From: Hemicentrotus pulcherrimus
Lineage: Eukaryota > Echinodermata > Echinoidea > Camarodonta > Strongylocentrotidae
DNA length: 51,071 nt
Assembly (NCBI GenBank): GCA_003118195.1
Contig: BEXV01001751.1
Span: 1 to 51,071, forward strand
Direction of reading: 5' to 3'
Shown here: piece after piece, positions 28,067 through 39,548 of the stretch
Layout: every line of letters begins with the position of its first letter
Position numbering within the stretch: position 1 is the stretch's first letter
The notes under the pieces: generated by a model
Told to the model about the DNA's origin: nothing
What the model saw: the letters and a program-made list of their open reading frames with translations, nothing else
The model's database searches: none
Position numbers and translations under genes: made by a program

Positions 28067-29587
28067 ATACATGTATAGGTAGGAAGATAGATGGATATAT
28101 AGATCGATAGATAGATGAATATAATTAATACACAGATGATGGGTAGATAGGGGTTGATAGCTAGGTAAATAGGTAGGTAGGCATAAATGTGGTCGAACAT
28201 GTTTTGAGATGCCACCTGTGCGTAAGACACAATGGATGTAGCGCATCCCTCGATAATCCATCGATGCATCAACAAGCTAGGTCTGACAAATCGATGACAC
28301 TTCGATCATTGTCACAACTTCTAACAATTATTATGATCTTCCACGAAAAACCGTCATGTTGTAAATGCTGAGGCACTAAATGGCGCCTTTTGGCATGCAC
28401 ATAGATATTTCTATTGACATTTCTCTGTTACGCTGAACTTAAGTAAGGTGTTAATGGTTAGTTTTTTCACTAAGACTCACTGCTAGCAGAACTTGAATAA
28501 CCTTACCCCTTCTCGTTGAGTGGAAAGTTCAAACTGTCACTGTAAACACGAACGATGTTGGTATCGTTCCGACCACTGCAGTCAGGGTATGGCGTAAACT
28601 GGAGAGGTAAAAGAAAGGGACTGTTAAAATTGTGATTTGGAGTAAGTGAGAGAGAGAGTGAGAGGGAGAGAGGGAGGGGTGGAGATGCCGTCGAAATGAC
28701 AGAAAAGCAGATGCGGAGTAAATACCAATGTATATTTCACTCAATTCATTATCAAAAGGATGATCAGTAGAAAATTATAATAATACTTACAAGATATGCT
28801 TATGTAAATGAATATACTTACACCCTCTTAAATGCTATAAGAATGAGATTGAGTCGATAACCAATATTCATTTGAATCTTTACACTGACAGCTCAACCTA
28901 TACATCACCATCCATTATCACTATCTTGTATCTCACCTATTGAGATATTGATCGCAATAAAACTGATGAAAGAAAGAGGACCGATCGAGCTTACCAGGTT
29001 CGTTCTGAGATCAGCATCAAAGTAGAGTGGGTGAATGTAGACGTCACCATGGGTAAAGAACCCGTATGTACCACCTGCTGCGATAAGGACATGCTTACCA
29101 TCCTGTTGATTTACATTAAGAAAATACGACAGAAACCTTATGAAAATGCATTCAAATATTGTATTAATGTAACTGAAAATGATTTAACATAACTACAAGA
29201 AGATATGTCACTGTTATCATGATAAGAGTGCATAGGTGAGTACAAGGGGACGCATGATTTGAAGTCATATCCGAGGGACTATTAGAGAGCAAAGGTGTTG
29301 CAGAAGAAAAGTCCTGTGTTTATTTTGAAACCGAGATTTTTAGGATTTTCCTACGAAACAAAACAAATATCGTGAAAGGAAGAAGATACACAGGAAGAGG
29401 GGGAGGGGAGGGGGATCAATGTAGTGGAATGTAGGGGCAGTGGAAGGGAGGAAATAAGGAACAGTATGGAAACGAGGAAGGATAGAGAGAGATAATGAAC
29501 AAAAAGGGTGCGAGAGATAAAGTTAGACAGAAAAAGACGAGGTAGATGAAGAGAGAGAGAGAGAAAAAGAGAAATAGAGAGGGAGTA

Positions 29588-29631
<44 letters not shown>

Positions 29632-29667
29632 AAAGAGAGGGAGACGGAGGGAGAGGGAAGAGAGAGA

Positions 29668-29705
<38 letters not shown>

Positions 29706-32700
29706 GAGAGATAGAGATGGGGGAGGAGGGGGATGACAGCCTCGAGGGGCCAGTCAGAATTATTGTACCCATATACGCCCATGGATGCATCATACCTCTC
29801 TCATCTTCCTTATAGTTGGCCATGAACCACCATAGGTATCCCTTAGGTCTGATGGTGTAAGAACCCGTGTACCGAAAGCATCCCGAATCATGGCATTCAC
29901 TTCATCATCATGGCCTTGGTCTTCCTTCTCCTATGAAGGAATATAACAGAACCAATATAATATTTATTTATTTATAACAAAATAATCAAAAAAATCGGTA
30001 GGAAATGTGAATTCATGGGACACTTTAACGATGGTTTCCCCCATATCCCATTAAAAAAAAATGTTTTATTGCCCTTGAAGTGCTAGAACCTGGGTCGGTG
30101 GGTCGGATTTTTTTTTATCCCTCAAAACAGCGACCGTCGACCAAAAAACTAACATACAAACTTGACATACAAGGGGGCGCCTCTCAAACCTCATACGTGC
30201 ATACAATGGACGTTGTCCAATTTTTTTTTTTTAATTTTTAGTTTTAGGGATTTTGGGCACAATATTCTTTCATGTGCATACTGATGGGAGCTATTACGAA
30301 TTGAGGGTCGCGAAACTCTTGTACCCCTCCTGCTATATATTTAGGTATCTTTCGGGAATATTTTAAATATGGTATTGTGAAATTCAAGAAAGATTTAATT
30401 TAGGTTCTGGTTCTAATAAGAATTAACGATGATAAAGATATGGAAACTAAAACATCGAAACATTTACTCACGTTAAAGTAGAGTCGAATTATTTCATCTT
30501 GGTTCTCAGGTTGATCCAACCAATCACCAATATCACTGAGGAGATCAACAAATAACATGTGATCGGCTTCACATACACCAAGGTACTCGTGGGTACCCAG
30601 GTGGCATACTCGCATCTGAAGAAATATGGGGGGGGGGAATTATAAAACAATGATGACAACTAAAATGTTTCTAAACTTTTGGAGTGGGTTAGCTTTCTTA
30701 GCCTTTATAAGCTTCCTGCATTAATTACATTAGGCACAAGGTAACAAAGGTGACTAGGTGAGACTTCACATGTTTCATTATTTAAGAAAACAAATTATTA
30801 AATTATTGTTCTAATTTATTCCTTTCTATCATTCCCCGAAGAGGAGGAACTCAAAATGATTAAATGAATAAGTTCTGAAGTACAATTTTTTTTCCCAGTC
30901 ACTCAATATTATTCAAAGGCAGGAAAATACTTTTTTGTTAAATAGACCTACGTAATTTCATGAAGTTTTAACGAAAACCAAAATGTTAGCAATAAAACCT
31001 TTAGTAAAACAACAATTTTACCACGTTAACAGCACTCAAAGTGGCATTCTTTGTTGATTGCGTTCATTGATCTCATTTAATATTTGAAGCATAAACACAG
31101 AGAAGATGCGATTCATGAAAACCGGGAGCGCTAGGAGGGTCAAATCTGACTGACATGAGTGCTATACAAAAACCCATAAACTCCTGAACTAATTGTTATA
31201 AATTAAACAGAAATTATGTGTTGAGTCAATCTCATTGATGAATGAAATACAAATAAATAAAATATTCCAGTCTTGTAATAAATCGCGAATATGAAGAAAA
31301 TAATGCATTTACCGCGCCGTAGCAGTACCAGTTATCAATCTCGATGCCTCTCATACCGAGATTGAGTTGGTCAACAATCGTGAATTCATGGTTTGCAATC
31401 GATGTGCAGTTCTCGGGATAAGGAGGCGGCCACACACATGTATCATTGGCTGAGGGAGAGCGAGAGAAAACAAATTATTCACAGTAAAATCAGTGAGTTT
31501 TTTTGTATCATTGTATTATATGAGATGTAACCATTGTAACGGTCCTCTTGTTGTTTAAAAAGAATATTTATTTTTTTACATGAACAATATTTAGACAGGA
31601 TGCCTTTTAAACAAATCGCTGGTATTTCAAGGTACTCTGAATACTATTTGAGACAAAATATGTAGTATTTTTAAAATGAGTCACTCATTATATTTTCATT
31701 AAATAAAGTAAAACTGGTCATCATCTGATTCGTTTTTTTTTTAAGAAGTGATATTTTGTCTTCGTTATTCATTTTAATGAAAAATTGGAAAACTCATTTT
31801 GTTTCAAAGTAAACTGTTCGCCCATTTCGGCACACATAGTTTATCCTTCAGGTTTATATAGTGTAACCAATAAAAGAACACTCTGATACGATGTTCTCAT
31901 TTGAACTTTAATTTCAGCGATGTAGACACACATGCCTTACAACGTTTAGCCCATATAGCATTAGAACTACATTTATGGGAAATATTTAAGAAAAGATTCC
32001 ATAACACTTACCTCCATATCTCAGTCCATAAGCTCTTGCCTGGAAACTATTGTGAGACTATGCAATAATTCATGATTATGAAGAAAAGAATTGTTAGTAG
32101 ATAACATCTTCTTAGACATAATGGAGTCTAAAAGAATTTGAATTTAGATATAAATTCCATCATATATAATCAATGTGAAGCACTAATTGAGTTTTGCTTC
32201 TATATAGAATTAAGTTAAAGAGATAATACCGCATGCATGCAGATCTACTTCTATTTATCAGCGCTGATATAATAGGGAATAGCACTGATTGTTTTAGTAA
32301 CTGTTATGGGGAGCTCAATACTATGTATCTAACGGCCAATCCACGGCGAAGATAATGAGAATACAGTTATGTTTTAGCAATCTAAATCAACATATTATCG
32401 TCAGTTGGCAAAGTACATAAGGATATATTAAAAGCATGTTATTTGCCAAACAAACATAATTGTACCGTACAAATATGATATTGATAAAATTCCTATTTCT
32501 GAAGTAGAATCTGACGCAAGTCTGAGCAAGTCTGCTGAGAACAGTCTGTTAATGAAAGGGGTTAAGTTAAGAATAAACAAATAAAACTCACATCCAATAT
32601 GATGAACTGATCAAAGGTGAAGTCGATCTGATAAGATACAATAAGATAAAAGAACAGTAAAGGATGAAACATTCTTTGAGTATATTAAAAGCATTTACAG

Positions 32701-33805
32701 CTTGCCAAGAAAGAACAGAAAAAAAATATTAAAAACCCACAGCAAGAGATCACAAAGGGCATTTATTTCAATTCAATTGTTCAAGTTTTGGTTATATTAT
32801 TTATTTATTTTTTAATAAAATTGTTGTGACAGGCAGTTTTGTAAAATAGTTTACGAAATACAAACAAACTGTCATGTGGAAAGGGGAATAAAGAATGAAA
32901 TGAATTAATACATATTGATATTTATATAGCACTTTTACATAAACATGCTCAAAGCGCTTTACATTAGTAAATACAACAGAATAATTATTTTGCTCTCCAA
33001 GTGCATACACTGTAAATTTGGTTTTATTATAATAATGATGTTGATCCTTTACCTGCAATTCTCGTTGTGTCTTTAAAGCATATCGCATCCATGGGTCAAC
33101 CGGAACCGTTTCCTGTTCACAGTGACCCCAGTCAGTACACTGTCAACAATAAAGAAGAACACATTAATAATTAAAATTTAACACGAAAGATTTCAATTAT
33201 GGTAGCACAGGAACAAAAATATCCTTATCATAACATGAACTCTAAATGACAATCTCCCTTCATAATGCTATAATGTGAAGGTGACGTGGAAGAAAAAGGC
33301 ATACATTTCAGATAAAAACTAGAAATGGGGAAACACATATATTATGAAAGTGACAGGTCATTTAAATAACCGCTTTTATCTCTACATAATTCTATATTGC
33401 CCGGACCCTTCACAATTGAGTGTATCTCTCCATTTACTTAATAAAAAAACTTGAATAGTTGATTTTTTATACGTGCATACTGGTCATTGCCATACCTGCT
33501 CACACCCAGCTTCGACGCTAAGAAGGGAGGTGCATCCTGTATCGTCGGTGTTTCCAGGAACAACCTGGGATAAAAAGAACAATGATTTTGTTCCAAAAAG
33601 TTTATAAGATGGTTACTTTAAAACAAAAACAGTACAATGTACATGTATTTTCAAACACGCTTTGCATCTTTGACAACCTCCCTTTTTCTTGAAATGGACA
33701 GGCCTGGGTTATTTATGAATACAAATAGCAAGTAAATAATAATGAAACAACACACTACTAGTACTACTACTACTACTACTTCTACTACTACTACTACTAC
33801 TACTT

Positions 33806-33866
<61 letters not shown>

Positions 33867-34146
33867 TACTACTACCACTTCTACTACTACTACTACTTCT
33901 AATACTACTGCTACTAATAATAATAATACTTCTACCAGCTATTTTATAGGGCACATATTCCAGGGGGATGTTCAAGGCGCCTTCAAAATACTATTATTAC
34001 TCTCGCCTAGCTACCCTAAGGCTAATCCTCTGGATTGGTGTTTTCAATGGTAGATAATATATGGTTCGATTGGTATAAATAAACTCAATCAATGACCTTA
34101 CCGACATGTATAAGACCAGAAAGACGAGCGCTCTTGAGATTGACAT
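26265..34146 (-). CDS. Secreted, probably GPI-anchored PI-PLC X-domain-like phosphodiesterase, 13 exons
   Basis: Coding exons in order: 34102-34146, 33496-33564, 33053-33139, 32592-32627, 32012-32057, 31313-31449, 30472-30615, 29796-29930, 28995-29102, 28507-28598, 27832-28011, 26914-27100, 26265-26411. Donors are GT, acceptors AG, and phases agree throughout, giving 470 residues. The start is MSISRALVFLVLYMS, a signal peptide. FIILD-SHNSFQARAYGLRYG (residues 75-94) supplies the first PI-PLC-X catalytic His (H81). DQLNLGMRGIEIDNW (121-135) gives the metal-binding Glu/Asp strand, and RVCHLG (142-147) gives the second His. The rest of a TIM barrel follows, then a Cys-rich part (RWYVSSDCSENHYYACQ) around residues 365-381. 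Residues 453-470 are a hydrophobic terminal stretch with no basic residues after it, as in GPI-anchor signals. The likely role is cleavage of a phosphodiester bond in a phosphoinositide or GPI lipid at the cell surface; substrate is unknown. The least certain junction is the last acceptor (ACAAG|GAT). The terminus could instead be a type I membrane anchor. Confidence 0.8.
27245..27590. repeat. (CAT/CAC)n trinucleotide tract in intron 11 of the PLC-like gene
   Basis: About 350 bp of degenerate CAT, CAC and CGT triplets with long pure CAC and CAT runs. The poly-Ser/Pro, poly-Thr/Ile and poly-Val/Met frames here are repeat translations. It lies wholly between the exons at 26914-27100 and 27832-28011. 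Confidence 0.95.
28035..28064. repeat. (TA)n microsatellite next to a splice acceptor
   Basis: A run of about 14 TA units. In the sense of the PLC-like gene (minus strand) it lies roughly 20-50 nt upstream of the exon 11 acceptor at 28012-28013, where the branch point is expected. Confidence 0.95.
28065..28185. repeat. Degenerate GATA/GGTA tetranucleotide tract
   Basis: Units of GATA, GATG and GGTA with many substitutions follow the TA run inside intron 10. Confidence 0.8.
28240..28298 (+). repeat. 59-bp dispersed repeat, copy 2 (intron 10 of the PLC-like gene)
   Basis: An ungapped match to 20664-20722 in the fez linker with five differences. All five are transitions, with this copy carrying T or A. 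Three of them convert a CpG in copy 1 into CpA or TpG, which suggests decay of methylated CpG in this copy. Confidence 0.8.
28646..28682. repeat. (GA)n microsatellite in intron 9
   Basis: A purine-rich GAGA run with G-rich interruptions, close to the exon 10 acceptor of the PLC-like gene. Confidence 0.85.
29546..29725. repeat. Long (GA)n tract in intron 8 of the PLC-like gene
   Basis: About 180 bp of nearly pure GA and GGGA units, the longest microsatellite block in the window. In the transcript sense it is a polypyrimidine tract starting about 70 nt after the exon 8 donor. The Leu/Ser-rich frames of about 140 codons over it are repeat translations. Confidence 0.95.
32920..32968 (+). repeat. 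Fragment of a dispersed 'AAGCGCTTTACA' repeat
   Basis: The segment contains TATTTATATAGCACTTTTAC followed by CATGCTCAAAGCGCTTTACA. I recognise this as a very common motif of dispersed repeats in marine invertebrate genomes. It lies in intron 3 of the PLC-like gene. Its boundaries are unclear. Confidence 0.45.
33757..33935. repeat. (CTA/CTT/CTG)n trinucleotide tract in intron 1 of the PLC-like gene
   Basis: About 180 bp of ACT triplets with blocks of TTCT and a run of GCT triplets in the middle (about 33819-33837). The poly-Thr, poly-Ser and poly-Val frames here are artefacts of the repeat. Confidence 0.95.
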
Positions 34147-34290
34147 CCTCTGTCTTGGTGTGATGATGATAATTATAATAATAAGAACAAAATATCACAC
34201 AGTTCCTCTTTTCAGCTACTGGATGAGAACTCCAAGAAACAGTACTGAATAAGGCTGTCAATGTTAGAAATCAATCCAAAGTTCACAAAC

Positions 34291-34297
34291 TATTTAA
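34291..34297 (-). promoter_or_regulatory. Possible TATA-like element of the PLC-like gene
   Basis: The minus strand reads TTAAATA about 145 bp upstream of the start codon, in an otherwise mixed sequence. The distance would allow a 5' UTR of roughly 110 nt. AT-rich heptamers are common here, so this is weak. Confidence 0.2.
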
Positions 34298-34929
34298 GTG
34301 TGTATCTTCTTTCTTGTGTTTACCAGGTGACCAGACTGCATGGTCTGTTCAAAGGGGTGTATCTTTTTTTGCTCGATTGCTAGAGCTGGTCGGGGTTGTT
34401 ATGTTTGTTAGGATTTTAACATAGATAAGATGATGACTGGATCAGTGGTTAATATTAGTTGAATCAGATACACATTTCTTTTCCATCAGTCGTTAGTTAT
34501 CAAAAAGGGAGAATATTGTAGATTTATGTACCAAAAGAATGCTGAAATAGTTTAGTTGGAAAATTTGTATGATCCAGTTATGTAAAAGATAACGAAAAGG
34601 AACCCCAACATGTTGCCGAGATACAGCCCCCTATTTAAAGGAATCATGTTGAAAACTATCTGTAATTATGTTTATACATGATAAAGCTGTTGACAAGGTG
34701 TGCGGTTTGTGAGCATGTTACCTAATAACCCATATAAATCAAGTGATTTAATTGCCGAGTTTTGAAGATTAACACACAAAATACGATTGGTAAAAAAGGC
34801 GCATCGTGATATTTCTTTTTAGGCATATTTGTTTCTTAATTTGCTTCGGTCACCTCTCTGCCATACTTTGATATCACTTTTAATCAGTATGTTCATAATC
34901 GTCGTAGGGGTGCTCCTGTTGCACCCCCC

Positions 34930-35065
34930 NNNNNNNNNNNNNNNNNNNNNNNNNNNNNNNNNNNNNNNNNNNNNNNNNNNNNNNNNNNNNNNNNNNNNNN
35001 NNNNNNNNNNNNNNNNNNNNNNNNNNNNNNNNNNNNNNNNNNNNNNNNNNNNNNNNNNNNNNNNN
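34930..35065. other. Assembly gap (136 N)
   Basis: A run of N flanked on the left by a C homopolymer and on the right by a GA microsatellite, which explains why assembly failed here. Confidence 1.
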
Positions 35066-35108
<43 letters not shown>

Positions 35109-35131
35109 GGAGAGAGAGAGAGAGAGAGAGA
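35066..35131. repeat. (GA)n microsatellite bordering the gap
   Basis: GA units with single interruptions. The true length is unknown because the left side runs into the N gap. Confidence 0.95.
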
Positions 35132-35175
35132 AATACAGAAAAGGGGTGGGAGGGAGATTGGTGCTGACAGTAATC

Positions 35176-35244
35176 GTCGGAAGTTATCTAACTCACAGAA
35201 TTATAATTCTGTGATCTAACTACAATAGGGGGCGCTCTTCCGAC
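35176..35244. repeat. Nested palindrome, small foldback
   Basis: A 22-bp perfect palindrome at 35193-35214 (TCACAGAATTA and its complement) is nested within an outer perfect pair, GTCGGAAG at 35176-35183 and CTTCCGAC at 35237-35244. The whole is 69 bp and resembles a tiny foldback element. No target-site duplication was found. Confidence 0.55.
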
Positions 35245-35999
35245 ATGAGTGCCCGAGCCATCGATAGAGTTCGGCCAACCCGGTTGGAATACTACATTTA
35301 TTTGTTGGGTATAAGCACAAAACAAAAGGATTTACGCCATTTTGAGTCCAACTGACAATAAGCTGGTCAAACTCTGTATACAGATGGATCATCTGATGAA
35401 TGCAGATCTAGAATTATCTTTAATCATTTTATGGCAAAAGCATGTATGGTAGCAAAATATCAGAATACATGTCTTTATGATTCGGCCTCGTGGAAGTTTT
35501 GAGAAAAATCACACACAGAGTAAAAAGTTTATGAATTTTTAAATTTGAAGTAACTATTATATGCATAACCTCTCATTATATTGGGAGTTCGGTTATATTG
35601 TAATGGAGTATATATGACATGGATAATCATTTAGAATAAAATTGGTCAAAATCATTTTTAAAAATAAAGGTTATCATGGTATGGACATAAATTCATGAGA
35701 GGAACCGTAGACATGTACTCATATGATGAATTCTCTATTCCATCATTTTCAAAAGTTTGTTGTTCGTGTGTCCGTTTGTCTTTTAACCAAAATTATTTTA
35801 AGCTTTCAATAATGGCAAAGAAAATGATTTTTTAAATTCCATTAACAGCCACTGTTATGGTGCATGCGTTCTGATACTGTACCAGTTTCATTTCCATGAG
35901 AGATACTAGAAGTAATGCTAGTTTACATAACATGGTATGTTGGCAATTCTGGCACCTTTAACAAAACAAGTGAGGAGAGGTAGCCCATGCATCTCACTC

Positions 36000-36243
36000 A
36001 TCCTTCCATCCATCCATCCATCTATTCATTCATCTATTTATCTATCCATCCACCCAACCATCCATCCGACTATCCGACCAACTATCCATTCATCCAACTA
36101 CCCATCTATCCAACCATCCTTCTATCCATCCAACAATCCATTCATCCATCCATCCATCTATCCATCCACCCAACCATCCATCCAAATATCCATCCATCTA
36201 ACCATCCATCCATCCATCTATCCATCCATTCATCTAACCATGA
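36000..36243. repeat. (CATC)n tetranucleotide minisatellite
   Basis: About 240 bp of CATC-type units with CATT, CACC and AACC variants. The Ser/Ile/His/Pro-rich plus-strand frames of about 100 codons are repeat translations. Confidence 0.95.
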
Positions 36244-39200
36244 TTCATCATCATTTATTCTGAGATTGATCTATTTCCCAAAGCCACTCAAAAGCCACAT
36301 TAAATAAACTCTCCATATTACAAATACCCAACAGATAAAACCAAGGCATACTTGTATTTTTCACTATTACATAATTTTATTTAATCCAGATTTATACATC
36401 CTCTCTGTGTATACAAAGCAAGTAAGCAAAAGGTTGACTCTCATATCCTCAGAGGCAATGGGTCAGGACAGCTTGGGGCGATGATGGCCATTGGAAACAT
36501 TCTTCCAATAACTATTTTAATAAATTGAATCAAAACTGGTCTCTTAGTAACACAGGGCAGCTTTGAGTAACATTTGCATACAAACCACTACATCTCGACA
36601 TACGGTCAGAAAATCAGATATGCCTTTATTAAATAATGTAGTAATGTTTGCATCTAGTTTGTGAAATATACACATTCTTAAGGATCCCCCCTTGAAAAAA
36701 ACAGAACAATTCAATTTAATTAAGTTAAACGTATCTCTACACGAGGCAATTTCAATTAGTTTGTGCAAAGCACAGGGAAAGTACAAACATAGAAATTACA
36801 AATAAATCTTCATTTGATGTTAAGTATACAATATAGCACATCATCTGTACAACAGCATAGTAAAGATTAATTTCTACAAATTGATGCATCCTAGAGCCCT
36901 TAAAACCATAGATTTACTAGACATACTTGGTATGTTTGTTGGCTCAATATATCATGCTAACCATACTACTGGAAAAGTTTGGGTTTCTTTTTATAATAAT
37001 AGATACACAAGAGCCCTCAGTCCTCTCATTTTGCTACTGCTGTATAACATACATATAACCTTTCCTGAAATGGTTTCCATAAGACTGATTATTCTTAGGT
37101 ATTAATGCCATGGCATACTGAATGTACATAGGTTTTTAAATGGACAATCCTTATGATAGTTCATAGCTTTTTGTCTTTTGGTATAATTTTAATGGGAGTA
37201 TATTCTCTTGAAACGATTAAGTGGAATGTTAATTTATCAAACTCTTTTGCTCATAAATAACATTAATCTCACATACCTTCTGCATAATAACAACAAGAGT
37301 TTACCCAAATCAAGGAACAGAGATAGATTCATTAAATCTTTCAAAGGTTTAAGTGAATATTTTATGACATCCTAACTCTACAAAAAGATTAGTTGAAGCG
37401 TTCTTTGTTTCTGCTGGTTGAACACATATTGCACCACTCTACAGTAAGAAGGTACCCAATTCTGATTAGCAAGTACCAAGTTAGATACATGAAATAAAAA
37501 CAATAAAAAAGAGACAGAAAAAAGAAAAAGCTGCTGACATTTAAGTAATTAGAAGTGTACTGAGCATATGTACGGTGCATTCAATCTTGATTCATATATA
37601 CCTATCTTCATTTGCCCATTGTGGCCATATTCTGTTCTTTATGATCTTTCTTTCTTTCTTAAAATTAATTTATTTACATTCAGACAGCTTTTTCTTGGAT
37701 ACCTGCATGTATATCCATACAAAGTACAGCCAGCAATATGGGCTAATGTCTTGAACCACTCTGTAAATGCTAGAGAACTGTGCTAGGAAGAAAAAAAAAT
37801 CCACAACATAAATCATAAATGACCATTTCTTCTTCTCCTGTGCAATATGCGAGGAAAATAACAAAGTACAGAAAATAGTTGATAGTTTTAGGTTGAATAA
37901 ACTTTATGGTAACGAGTTAAGGCAATGCTTGAGTTATACAATAAGTTGTTAGTCTCAGTAGGTTAACATTTGGTTATATTTCTGCAAATTGTCTACCTTC
38001 AAATTGTATCACAGAAATAAAAACTTTGAAAGCAACCAACATGATTCACATTTGACTCCATGGAACGGGATTACAAAGATTACCACCCCACCTAATTAAA
38101 TATGCGGAATAATTTGAAACAGTAAATCCTAACATACTGTCCAACAGGTCCACAAAAGGTAAGATCATAAATATCAATACATGTATTTATTATTTGCTGG
38201 ACATAGGTATTAAGTATATTTTATTGTTATTCATTCATTCATTTACATCACAATCGATTGCATGAATCTGTATATGTATTCCATCCATTTTTCTTCCCCC
38301 CAAAAAAAACTGCTGGCAGGGTGATTTGGGTAGACTAGAGGAGGCAGAGAGGGAGTGATGATTATCTATAATATACAGTTTTTACCTCCTTCCAAGGAAT
38401 AACATGTTTCTCTTCACCAACGATATATTATACACTATCACGGTGAAGACAGAGAATAGAGAAAGAGAGGAAATTAAAATCTGGCAAAATTCCTTTACAA
38501 ATGTACTTACATGTACTTGATATAAATGTTTATTCTTTTTTGCAGTCTTCCACTTTAACACATTATCAGTTCATTTACATAATGTAAGGAGTGCTTTGTA
38601 CAACCTATCAGCAATATTAATTACAATATCACAACACAATCCTCATAATAATATAATTTGCCTATTTTTTTTTCTTTTTTTCTTCTTTTTTTGGCCTTGT
38701 TTCATAACAATTTTTTCCCTCATTCGTTAAATTCCCATGAATGAGGATTTCTCTCCAAAAAACATTTGATACGAGTATACATTTATTCTACAAGATAACA
38801 TGTAATCATACAAAAGGACACATTAAATGGGGTAAAATAAACAAAACATTACACATGCCAAGGTAAAAATGCACGTTAATGTTTCCCCAGCTGTAAATAT
38901 GCTTCCCAACACACAAATACATACTGACAACAACACAAATATCAATTCTAGATAAAGATTGAATTCTAGATATTTTAGGTTTATATACCCTTGGACATCC
39001 ATGACTTATCATTTAACGATAAAATGATGGATGCAAGTTTATTACGCCTATTTTCAAATAATCATTTAATCAACATTTCATGTTCCTTTAAACAGTTTAT
39101 TTGTAGAGTTACAGAACTACACCAGGAGTATACGGAAAAATCACCATAAGGCAAAAATAAATTGACTACAAGCAGAAAGCTAGGCTGACCCCTAAAAAAG

Positions 39201-39548
39201 CTATTTACCATATCCTTTGAAAAGAAAGCTTGGAAAGAAATGAAAAATGTGATAAGTAGATAAGTAGATGATGATATCAAGGAAATGAGAGAGAGAAAAA
39301 GAGATATTGAAAAGATAAAACTCAGTCCTGGCACATCAGGGTGATTAAATGGGAAGCTATTTACAGCTGGGACAAATCTCCATGAAATGCCTTATATTCT
39401 CAAAATTTAAATATCAAACATTACACCACAAAAAAAAAAAAAAAAAAAAACAGAATAAAAAATAAATAGAAAAAATATTACCAGGAATAAGGGAAAAAAA
39501 GAAATAAAGACAAAATATGGGGACAAAATCATACGATGTACACAGTCC

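Larger units (their letters stand above)
34350..39548. other. Spacer downstream of rab7, probably including its 3' UTR
   Basis: No coding exon is recognised. The part nearest rab7 (about 36300-39548) is AT-rich and free of large repeats. It contains several TTTATT motifs, which are AATAAA on the minus strand (for example near 36377 and 39093), so a long rab7 3' UTR is plausible. The rest holds the N gap, a GA tract, a small palindrome and the CATC tract. An A homopolymer of about 20 bases lies near 39429-39450. Confidence 0.5.

Noticed and set aside
32012..32039. Exon 5 of the PLC-like gene starting only at the inner acceptor
   Set aside because: This 28-nt exon stays in phase but deletes the HNS motif expected in PI-PLC-X domains. 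The 46-nt version starting at 32057 restores it, so it was chosen as the main model.
33651..34053. Poly-Thr, poly-Ser and poly-Val frames
   Set aside because: They are translations of the CTA/CTT/CTG tract in intron 1 of the PLC-like gene.
34930..35167. A frame running through the N gap into Arg/Glu repeats
   Set aside because: It is an artefact of undetermined bases followed by the GA microsatellite.
35937..36307. Frames of about 107 codons rich in Ser, Ile, His and Pro
   Set aside because: They are translations of the CATC tetranucleotide tract.
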